Assembly: GCA_036824465.1 (NCBI GenBank)
Contig: DAITAC010000035.1
Coordinates: 1 to 37,942, forward strand
From: JAKOQB01 sp036824465
GTDB taxonomy: Bacteria; Pseudomonadota; Gammaproteobacteria; Burkholderiales; Burkholderiaceae_F
Direction of reading: 5' to 3'
DNA length: 37,942 nt
Below the pieces are notes generated by a model. The model had not been told where the DNA came from. It did not search any database and was given only the letters and a program-made list of their open reading frames with translations. Positions 31,144 to 37,942 of the stretch are shown piece after piece. The translations under genes were made by a program, and so were the position numbers. Numbering within the stretch: the stretch's first letter is position 1; the number at the start of each line of letters is the position of its first letter.

Positions 31144-32661
31144 CTACTGAACCCGCAGCACGCCCATCATGCCTTGGTCCTCGTGTTCGAGGATATGGCA
31201 GTGGAACATCCGCAGGCCCGGCATCGTCTGTCGTACCCGTAGTCGAACGGTTGTGCCGCGCGGCACGTTGACCGTGTCCTTCCACGCCAGGTACGCGGGG
31301 CGCGTGCGTACGCCGCCGGCTTCGCGTTCGACGACCTGGAACTGTGTGCCGTGTATGTGGATCGGGTGGTCCATGCTGCTTGCGTTAACGAGTTCCCATT
31401 GCTCGACGTCGCCGGCGTTGCTGACGAGATCGATGCGGTTCGGATCGAACAGCCGCCCGTTGATCAGGAACTGCCAGCCCATCATGCCGCCGCTCATCAT
31501 GCTGGCGCCGCCCATCATGCCGACGCGCTCGGTCAGCACGAGCTGCTTGGACGCGATCGGTGCCGGCAACGGTGCGATCGATCGCAGCAGCGCGGGCAAC
31601 TTGACCGCAGGTTTCGGGGAGCCCTGCAGGCGAATGGTCAGCAGCGCGCCCTGATTCAACATGGGTGCGCTTGCCATGCCGGGCATCATCATCCAGCCGC
31701 GATCATGCGGCAGCAGCCGCAGCGCGATCGGTGTCGCCGTGGATGCTGGCATCTGCGCGATCACGTCGATGCGCTCGGCCGGCGCGAGCAGCCATTCGTT
31801 CATCGCCACGGGGGCGGCCAGCAGCCCGCCATCGGTGCCGATCAGAGTCATCGGCGCGCCGTCGAGCGCGATCCGCACGTAGCGTGCACTGGTGGCGTTG
31901 ACAAGCCGCAGCCGCAACGTGGCACCGGGCGCGGCGTCGAGCATCGGATTGCGGCGGCCGTTGACGAGCAGTTGATCTCCCTCACGGCCGTTCATCATGT
32001 CCGCGATCGTCCAGCCCATCATCGTGCCCGTCGCATCGACGCGCAGGTCGGTCACCAGCAGCACGTGCTCGTCGATGCCGCCGGGTAGCGGGTCGATGCG
32101 CGGCCGCACGATAAACACACCCGCCAGTCCGCGCGCGACCTGCTCTGCCGTCAGTTGATGTGCGTGCGGGTGGTACCAGTAGGTGCCGGCGCAGTCGGCG
32201 GGCAGCGTGAATTCGTAGGTGCGCCGCGCGCCGCTGGCGACCGGGTCCATCGGATTGCCATCCTGATCGGCCGGCACTGGCAGCCCGTGCCAGTGAATGG
32301 TCGATGGCTGCCCGGGAATCGCGTTGTCGAAATCGATCGAGATACGGTCGCCCTCGGTCGCTTCGATCGTCGGCCCGGGGCTCGCACCGTTGTAAGCGAG
32401 CGTGGCGGTCATGCGGCCGGGGACATACTCGCTCTGCGCAGTCGCGGCACGCAACGCAGCGCTGAAAGTGCCAGGCGACGCGTTCATGTTCGTCAGCAAG
32501 GGCAGGGACAGCAGCGGCAGCCCCTCGGGCAAAGCCGCTGCGCTGCTGGCGGTCGCCGTGCCCGTCATCGGACCGGACATCGACACTCCGCCGCCGCAGG
32601 CGGCGAGCGCCGCCGTCGAGGCGCCGGCGACTAACACTTCTCGGCGCGATAGCGCTTTCAT
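31144..32661 (-). CDS. Tat-exported multicopper oxidase (CueO/CopA-like), likely lipoprotein
   Basis: A 505-residue three-cupredoxin oxidase that would oxidise Cu(I) to the less toxic Cu(II) in the periplasm. All four copper-site motifs are intact: HWHG (123-126), HPHAH (164-168), HPIHIHG (432-438) and HCHILEHEDQGMM (487-499) with the type-1 Cys488. A Met-rich segment (MMGGASMMSGGMMGW) near residue 385 is like the Cu(I)-binding insert of CueO. The leader has twin arginines (SRREVLVAGAS) for Tat export and a lipobox LAAC at Cys22, so the mature enzyme may be lipid-anchored. Start: the ATG has ctGGAGattcaat upstream. It lies 62 bases after cusA in the operon. Confidence 0.93.
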   Translation of the reverse strand: MKALSRREVLVAGASTAALAACGGGVSMSGPMTGTATASSAAALPEGLPLLSLPLLTNMNASPGTFSAALRAATAQSEYVPGRMTATLAYNGASPGPTIEATEGDRISIDFDNAIPGQPSTIHWHGLPVPADQDGNPMDPVASGARRTYEFTLPADCAGTYWYHPHAHQLTAEQVARGLAGVFIVRPRIDPLPGGIDEHVLLVTDLRVDATGTMMGWTIADMMNGREGDQLLVNGRRNPMLDAAPGATLRLRLVNATSARYVRIALDGAPMTLIGTDGGLLAAPVAMNEWLLAPAERIDVIAQMPASTATPIALRLLPHDRGWMMMPGMASAPMLNQGALLTIRLQGSPKPAVKLPALLRSIAPLPAPIASKQLVLTERVGMMGGASMMSGGMMGWQFLINGRLFDPNRIDLVSNAGDVEQWELVNASSMDHPIHIHGTQFQVVEREAGGVRTRPAYLAWKDTVNVPRGTTVRLRVRQTMPGLRMFHCHILEHEDQGMMGVLRVQ

Positions 32662-32723
32662 GATTGAATCTCCAGGGTTGTGCGTGTCACGGCATCGCGC
32701 AGCGGCGCGCTCATTCGATTACC

Positions 32724-35700
32724 TCACGCCGCGGCGCTCGATTTGCGCAACCGATGCTGCATGATCAGCGCATAGATCGCCGGGATCACTGCGAGTGTGA
32801 GGACGGTCGACGAGATCATTCCCCCGACCATTGGCGCGGCGATCCGGCGCATCACTTCGCTGCCGGCGCCGGTCGACCACATGATCGGCAACAGGCCCGC
32901 CATGATCGCGACCACGGTCATCATCTTCGGCCGCACACGCTCAACGGCGCCGTGCATGACCGCCTCGTACAGGTCGCCGACGCTGGGAGTCGTTCTTTCG
33001 GCGGCGCGTTTTTCCCGGATGTCGCGCCACGCGTGGTCGAGATAGATCAGCATCACCACGCCGGTTTCGGCGGCCACCCCGGCGAGCGCGATGAAGCCGA
33101 CCGCCACCGCCACGCTCAGGTTGTAACCGAGCCACCACAGCAGCCAGACGCCGCCGACCAGCGCAAACGGCACCGACAGCATCACGATCAGCGACTCCGT
33201 GACCCGGCGGAAATTCAGGTACAGCAGTACGAAGATGGTGCCGAGCGTCAGCGGCAGCACGATCTTCAGTTTCTCGGTCGCGCGCTCCAGATACTCGAAC
33301 TGACCGCTCCAGGTCGCGTACATGCCGGGCGGGAATTTCACGTTGTCAGCGACTGCCTTGCGCGCGTCGCGAACATAACCGCCGATGTCGCGGCCACGGA
33401 TGTCGACGAAGATGTACGCCGACAGCAGCGCATTCTCGGTGCGGATCACAGGCGGGCCTCGAGTAAGCCGCACATGCGCGATCTGGCCGAGCGGAATCAT
33501 TACCGGCAACTGTCCCGTCTCGGCCATCAGCGGCACCAGCACTTCGCGCTCGATCCGTTGCGGATCAGCTCGCGCATCGCGCGGATAACGCACAATCACG
33601 CCAAAGCGGTTGCGACCCTCTACCATGGTCGTCACCATCTCGCCGCCGAGCGCGGTCGAGACGACGTCCTGCAGTTCGCCGACGGTCAGGCCGTAGCGCG
33701 CCAGCTGCGCGCGATCCGGTTCGATGTCGAGATAGGAGCCGCCGGTCAATCGCTCCGCATAAGCGCTCGTGGTGCCCGGCACGTTGCGCACGACGGTTTC
33801 GATCTCGCGTGCCACGCGCTCCATCTGCACCAGATCCGAGCCGAACACCTTGATGCCGATCGGCGTGCGAATCCCGGTGGACAGCATGTCGATGCGAGCG
33901 CGGATCGGCATCGTCCACGAGTTGGCCACGCCGGGAAACTGCAGGGCCTTGTCCATTTCGGCGATCAGTGAATCGATCGTCATGCCGGCGCGCCATTGCG
34001 TCTCGGGCTTCAGGTTGACCACTGTCTCGAACATCTCGAGCGGCGCCGGATCGGTCGCGGTCATCGCGCGCCCGGCCTTGCCGATCACCGACTCGACCTC
34101 CGGGAAACTCATGATGATCTTGTTCTGGACCTGCACCAGCTCGCCGGCCTTGGTCACCGACATGCCCGGCAGCGACGTTGGCATGTAAAAGAGCGTGCCC
34201 TCGTTCAGCGTCGGCATGAACTCGGTGCCGAGCTTCGACGCCGGCCAGATCGACGCCGCGGTGACCAGGAGCGCAAGGACGATCGTCACAACCTTGTTCC
34301 GCATCACCAGGGAAATCACCGGCCGGTACAGCGCGATCAGCACGCGGTTCACCGGGTTCTTCGACTCCGGCAGGATGCGGCCGCGGATCAACCAGATCAT
34401 CAGCAGCGGTACCAGCGTGACCGACAGCAGCGCTGCGCCCGCCATCGCGAATGTCTTGGTGTAGGCGAGCGGGGCGAACAGGCGCCCTTCCTGCGATTCG
34501 AGCGTGAACACCGGCAGGAAGCTCACCGTGATGATCAGGAGCGAGAAGAACAGCGCCGGCCCGACTTCCTTGCCGGCATCGATGATCGCCTGGGTTCTGT
34601 CCCCGTTGGCGGGCAACCGTTCCAGATGCTTGTGCGCGTTCTCGATCATCACGATCGCCGCGTCGATCATCGCGCCGATTGCGATCGCAATGCCGCCCAG
34701 GCTCATGATGTTCGAATTGATGCCGAGCGCGTGCATGCAGATGAACGCAATCAGCACACCGATCGGCAGCATGATGATCGCCACCAGTGCGCTGCGGATG
34801 TGCAGCAGGAAGAGCACACACACCGCTGCCACGATGATCGCCTCCTCGATCAGCGTCGTCTTCAGCGTATCGATCGCGCGGTGGATCAGGTCCGAGCGGT
34901 CGTAGACGGTCGCAATCGTCACGCCTTCCGGCAGCCCCGGCTTCAGTTCTTCGATCCGCTGCTTGACGTTGCGGATCGCTTCCAGCGCGTTGACGCCGAA
35001 GCGCGCCACCGCAATGCCCGACACCACCTCGCCTTCACCGTTCAGTTCCGTGATGCCGCGCCGTTCGTCGGGCCCCATCTCGACGCGCGCCACATCGCGC
35101 ACACGCACAGCGGTGCCTTTCTCGGCGCGAACCATCAGATCCTCGATGTCGGCGGCGCCGCGCAGATAACCGCGGCCACGCACCATGTATTCGGTTTCGG
35201 TCAGTTCGACCACGCGCCCGCCGACATCGCGGTTCGAATCGCGGATCACCTGCGCCACCCGCATCAGCGGCACGCCGTAAGCGCGCAGCTTGTTGGGGTC
35301 GACCACCACCTGGTACTGCTGCACGAATCCGCCAACCGAGGCGACCTCGGAGATGCCTTGCGCCTTGGTCAGCTGATAGCGCAGGTACCAGTCCTGCAGC
35401 GTGCGCAGTTCCGCCAGCGTGCGGTTCTTCGCTTGAACCACGTACTGATAGACCCAGCCGACGCCGGTCGCATCGGGGCCGATCTGCGCGGTGACGCCGC
35501 GCGGCAGACGCGCCGCGGCGAAGTTCAGGTACTCGAGCACGCGCGAGCGCGCCCAGTAGATGTCGGTGCCGTCTTCGAAGATCACGTACACGAAACTGGC
35601 GCCGAAGAACGAGAAACCCCGCACGACCTTGGACTTCGGGACCGACAGCATTGCGGTCGTCAGCGGATAGGTGACCTGATCCTCAACCACCTGCGGCGCC

Positions 35701-35867
35701 TGGCCCGGGTACTCGGTGTAGACGATCACCTGCACGTCCGACAGATCGGGCAGGGCATCGAGCGGCGTGCGCATGACGGCGATGACACCGGCGAAGACGA
35801 CCGCCGCTGTGCCGAGCGCGATCAGAAATGGGTTGCGCGCGGACCAGGCGATCAGGCGTTCAAGCAT
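32724..35867 (-). CDS. cusA: Cu(I)/Ag(I) efflux RND pump, CusA
   Basis: A 1047-residue heavy-metal-efflux RND transporter, the proton-driven inner-membrane part of the CusCBA tripartite pump. It has 12 transmembrane helices in the usual 1+5, 1+5 pattern and two large periplasmic domains. The HME signature DVQVIVYTEYPGQAPQVVED lies near residue 45. The three Met residues known to bind Cu(I)/Ag(I) in E. coli CusA have counterparts at Met569 (LPGMSV), Met612 (APLEMFE) and Met661 (RIDMLSTG), so monovalent copper or silver rather than zinc, cobalt or cadmium is the substrate. The ATG at 35867 with tGGAGtcttgccg upstream was chosen; a TTG two codons earlier opens the longer frame. Confidence 0.95.
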   Translation of the reverse strand: MLERLIAWSARNPFLIALGTAAVVFAGVIAVMRTPLDALPDLSDVQVIVYTEYPGQAPQVVEDQVTYPLTTAMLSVPKSKVVRGFSFFGASFVYVIFEDGTDIYWARSRVLEYLNFAAARLPRGVTAQIGPDATGVGWVYQYVVQAKNRTLAELRTLQDWYLRYQLTKAQGISEVASVGGFVQQYQVVVDPNKLRAYGVPLMRVAQVIRDSNRDVGGRVVELTETEYMVRGRGYLRGAADIEDLMVRAEKGTAVRVRDVARVEMGPDERRGITELNGEGEVVSGIAVARFGVNALEAIRNVKQRIEELKPGLPEGVTIATVYDRSDLIHRAIDTLKTTLIEEAIIVAAVCVLFLLHIRSALVAIIMLPIGVLIAFICMHALGINSNIMSLGGIAIAIGAMIDAAIVMIENAHKHLERLPANGDRTQAIIDAGKEVGPALFFSLLIITVSFLPVFTLESQEGRLFAPLAYTKTFAMAGAALLSVTLVPLLMIWLIRGRILPESKNPVNRVLIALYRPVISLVMRNKVVTIVLALLVTAASIWPASKLGTEFMPTLNEGTLFYMPTSLPGMSVTKAGELVQVQNKIIMSFPEVESVIGKAGRAMTATDPAPLEMFETVVNLKPETQWRAGMTIDSLIAEMDKALQFPGVANSWTMPIRARIDMLSTGIRTPIGIKVFGSDLVQMERVAREIETVVRNVPGTTSAYAERLTGGSYLDIEPDRAQLARYGLTVGELQDVVSTALGGEMVTTMVEGRNRFGVIVRYPRDARADPQRIEREVLVPLMAETGQLPVMIPLGQIAHVRLTRGPPVIRTENALLSAYIFVDIRGRDIGGYVRDARKAVADNVKFPPGMYATWSGQFEYLERATEKLKIVLPLTLGTIFVLLYLNFRRVTESLIVMLSVPFALVGGVWLLWWLGYNLSVAVAVGFIALAGVAAETGVVMLIYLDHAWRDIREKRAAERTTPSVGDLYEAVMHGAVERVRPKMMTVVAIMAGLLPIMWSTGAGSEVMRRIAAPMVGGMISSTVLTLAVIPAIYALIMQHRLRKSSAAA

Positions 35868-35887
35868 CGGCAAGACTCCAAAGCGTT

Positions 35888-35979
35888 TTCACCTCAGAGA
35901 CACAGAGAACAACAAGAAAGAACAAGACCAGAGAAGCTCTATTTGTTCCTCTCTGTGCTCTCCGTGTCCCGGTGGTGAA
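35888..35979. repeat. MITE-like inverted repeat between cusB and cusA
   Basis: A 92-bp element begins TTCACC and ends GGTGAA. The outer 24 bases of each end match as imperfect inverted repeats (about 19 of 24), with cagagacacagag on the left and ctctccgtgtccc on the right. The centre is AT-rich, purine-rich on the left and pyrimidine-rich on the right, quite unlike the surrounding genes. It resembles the cagagacacagag-type intergenic palindromes seen in many bacterial genomes. It separates cusB and cusA by 123 bases where the other gene pair in the window (cusC-cusB) overlaps. Confidence 0.75.
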
Positions 35980-35990
35980 CTCGTCCTTCT

Positions 35991-37520
35991 TCATTTCTTC
36001 GGCTCGATCTTCGTCACGACCCACTCGCCGGGCTTGCGCTCGACGAACTCGAAGGTGATCGGCGTACCGGGTTTGGCGGCCTTGGCGATCGCGTCGTTGG
36101 CCGGCATGAACTCCATCTTCATCTTCGGCCACTTCAGGCTTGCCACCGGCTCGTGCGCGATCAGCAACGCGCCGCTTTTGGCATCAACGTCGATCAACGT
36201 GCCGCTACCCTGGTGGCTGGTCGCGACCTTTTCCGGAGCCGCCGTGCTGCCGCTGCCCATCCCGCCCAGCGCCGCCTTCAAGTTGCTCTCAGCGTCGATC
36301 AGGAAGTTGGCTGCGACCACCACGGTCTCGCCTTCCTTCACGCCTTCAAGGATTGCAACGTACTCGTCGCCGTGCGCACCCAGCTTCACCTCCCGCGGCT
36401 CGAAGCGGCCCTCGCCGAGATCAATCAACACCACGCGCCGCGTGCCGTTGTCGATCACGGCCGAGTTCGGCACTGCGAGCACGGTGCCGACCGCAGTCGG
36501 CAACTCGACCTTCGCGTACATCGCGGGCTTGAGCCGCCCGCCGGGGTTCGCGAGCTCGATACGAACCTGCGCCGCGCGCATCTCCGCCTTCATGGTCGGA
36601 TAGACGTAGGTGATGCGACCGTTGAACGTCTCGCCCGGATACGCCTCGAAGCGAACAAGTGCGGCCTGTCCCACGCGCACGCGGCCGATGTCCTGCTCGA
36701 ACACGTCGGCGATCACCCACACGCTCGACAGATCGGCGATCTGGTACAGCATTTCGCCCGGCATGAAGCGCATGCCCTGCGTGGCCTTGCGTTCGATCAC
36801 GATGCCGCTCGCCGGTGCGCGAAACGTCAACGTGCGCCGCGCTGCGCCGCCCGCGGTCAGGCTGGCGATGTCTTCGTCGGTCACGTCCCAGTTGCGCAAT
36901 CGCGCCAGCGCCGAGTCCGCGAGCCGTTTCATGCCGGCCTGTGTCTGCGCGTCGGCATCCTTAAGGCTCGCCAGTCCCTGCGTCGCCACCGCATACTCGC
37001 GCTGCGCGGCGAGCAGTTCGGGGCTGTACGCCTCGAAGAGCGGCGTGCCGCGCGCAACAAACTGGCCGGTCGCATTGACGTGCAGGCGCTCGATGTAGCC
37101 CTCGTATTTCGCGGTGATCGTGTTCTGCCGCCGCTCGTCGATCTCGACGCGGCCGCTCGCGCGTACGACGGCATCGAGCGCGCGTTTCTCGACCTTCGCG
37201 GTGCGCACGCCCAGCTTCTGAATTTTCTCCGTGCTGATCTTGATGCCGCTACTGGTTTCTTCTTCGCCTTCGAACACGGGGACGTAGTCCATCCCCATCG
37301 AGTCCTTCTTCGGTGTCGGCGAGGTGTCCGGCAACCCCATCGGGTTTCGGTAATAGAGTGGCTTGCGCTCGTCCTTCTTCGCTGCGCCGGCCGTGGTGAT
37401 CTTGCCGGCGTCGGCTACCGGCGCTGCGACGTGAGCGCCCTGGCGCGTTCCGGCCCAGTAGCCAATCGCGGCGGCGGCGATGGCCGCGACCAATGCGATG
37501 CCGACGGTGGACTTGTTCAT
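35991..37520 (-). CDS. cusB: CusB periplasmic adaptor with fused heavy-metal and CusF-like domains
   Basis: A 509-residue membrane fusion protein linking CusA to CusC. Residues 5-24 form the N-terminal anchor or signal. Residues about 55-85 (YYRNPMGLPDTSPTPKKDSM) are the heavy-metal-binding YHYD-like domain. The lipoyl/barrel-sandwich and beta-barrel domains follow (ITAKYEGYIERLHVNATG, APASGIVIERKATQG). From about residue 435 there is an extra CusF-like domain with AHEPV and WPKMKM, retaining the Trp, two Met and a nearby His of canonical CusF. E. coli CusB lacks that domain. Its ATG overlaps the cusC stop (ATGA). Confidence 0.94.
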   Translation of the reverse strand: MNKSTVGIALVAAIAAAAIGYWAGTRQGAHVAAPVADAGKITTAGAAKKDERKPLYYRNPMGLPDTSPTPKKDSMGMDYVPVFEGEEETSSGIKISTEKIQKLGVRTAKVEKRALDAVVRASGRVEIDERRQNTITAKYEGYIERLHVNATGQFVARGTPLFEAYSPELLAAQREYAVATQGLASLKDADAQTQAGMKRLADSALARLRNWDVTDEDIASLTAGGAARRTLTFRAPASGIVIERKATQGMRFMPGEMLYQIADLSSVWVIADVFEQDIGRVRVGQAALVRFEAYPGETFNGRITYVYPTMKAEMRAAQVRIELANPGGRLKPAMYAKVELPTAVGTVLAVPNSAVIDNGTRRVVLIDLGEGRFEPREVKLGAHGDEYVAILEGVKEGETVVVAANFLIDAESNLKAALGGMGSGSTAAPEKVATSHQGSGTLIDVDAKSGALLIAHEPVASLKWPKMKMEFMPANDAIAKAAKPGTPITFEFVERKPGEWVVTKIEPKK

Positions 37521-37942
37521 AGCGCTTCTCCCAGCAGCCGTTCGATCTCGGCCTGCTTCATGCGCGCCTCTGCGCGCGTGCGGATCAGTGTCAGCCGCGC
37601 CTGGCGGATCTGGCGCTGCGCTTCGAGCACGGTGGTGAAATCCACCTTGCCGGATTCGTAGCCTGCAAGCGCGGCCTGCAGTGTCACTTCCGCCTGCGGC
37701 AGCAGGCTGGTGCGCGTCAGCGTTTCGACGCGATGCGCGGCTTCGAACGCGGCGATGTTCTCTCCCAGTTGCGCGAGCAGATCGTTCAGTTGCGCCTCAC
37801 GCCGTGCCTGCGCGGCCGCGATCATCGACAGGGCCTCGCGCTCGTCGGCGCGGCGCGCGCCTTGCTGCAGTGGAATGTTCACCTCGAACATCAGTTCCCA
37901 CTCGGCGATGCGGTTGCGCATCTGGATCGGTGACAGGCCGAA
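37517..37942 (-). CDS. cusC: CusC-like outer-membrane efflux channel (3' part only)
   Basis: The C-terminal about 141 residues of a TolC/OMF family protein, running off the right edge. The frame is open to base 37942 (FGLSPIQMRNRIAEWEL...), so the start lies outside the window. The segment is the second coiled-coil repeat: MFEVNIPLQQGARRADEREA, a typical heavy-metal OMF block, then long helices ending in RMKQAEIERLLGEAL. It supplies the outer-membrane duct of the CusCBA pump. The stop shares ATGA with cusB. Operon promoter and regulators would be farther right. Confidence 0.9.
   Translation of the reverse strand, partial: FGLSPIQMRNRIAEWELMFEVNIPLQQGARRADEREALSMIAAAQARREAQLNDLLAQLGENIAAFEAAHRVETLTRTSLLPQAEVTLQAALAGYESGKVDFTTVLEAQRQIRQARLTLIRTRAEARMKQAEIERLLGEAL

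Noticed and set aside
33996..35978. 660-codon plus-strand frame opposite cusA
   Set aside because: Composition (His, Arg, Gln, Asp) and full overlap with the well-supported cusA show it is a shadow of codon bias.

Overview
The window is GC-rich, densely coded chromosomal DNA with many ATGA or GTGA start/stop overlaps. The order fmdB-DUF502-aspS, then nudB and the ybhP/clsB pair, is typical of Betaproteobacteria (Burkholderiales-like). No rRNA, tRNA, CRISPR array, prophage or insertion sequence is visible. The species cannot be named from the sequence.

Layout. (1) 207-3600, minus: a DUF885 metallopeptidase-like protein and a glutamine-synthetase-family ligase. (2) 3762-11415, plus: FmdB zinc ribbon, DUF502 membrane protein and aspartyl-tRNA synthetase. 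These run into a tightly overlapped train of a secreted metallopeptidase-like protein, a GNAT acetyltransferase, NudB (folate pathway), an exported START-like protein, a large lipoprotein and a DUF1272 zinc protein. (3) 11569-18293: a Tat-exported PhoD phosphatase on minus, divergent from the ybhP-like/clsB pair. A small exported protein with its terminator and a ligase-associated type Lhr helicase follow on plus. (4) 18294-19161: a structured gene-free stretch, a promoter with an operator-like palindrome, and a SWIB protein with a histone-H1-like tail. (5) 19171-23033, minus: a coupled operon of a beta-CASP nuclease, an AMP-phosphorylase-type enzyme and a divergent PRPP-synthetase-like protein. 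(6) 23128-30763: a B12-type radical SAM enzyme, a sulfide:quinone-reductase-like flavoprotein fused to two CBS domains, a trypsin-like protein, an HNH nuclease, small lipoproteins, an SRPBCC protein and an MFS transporter. (7) 30750 to the right edge, minus: a copper/silver resistance operon (cusC partial, cusB, cusA, multicopper oxidase, CusF-like protein). A MITE-like inverted repeat sits between cusB and cusA.

How genes work together. The copper operon combines tripartite RND efflux, periplasmic Cu(I) oxidation and a periplasmic copper chaperone. The strongest candidate for an undescribed system is the 19171-23033 operon. Its parts fit a route from RNA to nucleoside monophosphates, then to ribose-1,5-bisphosphate and possibly PRPP, a bacterial counterpart of the archaeal nucleotide-degrading pentose bisphosphate pathway. 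That role is inferred. The other leads are the SQR-CBS fusion, the structured region and palindrome controlling the SWIB gene, and the overlapped train of unknown exported proteins behind aspS.
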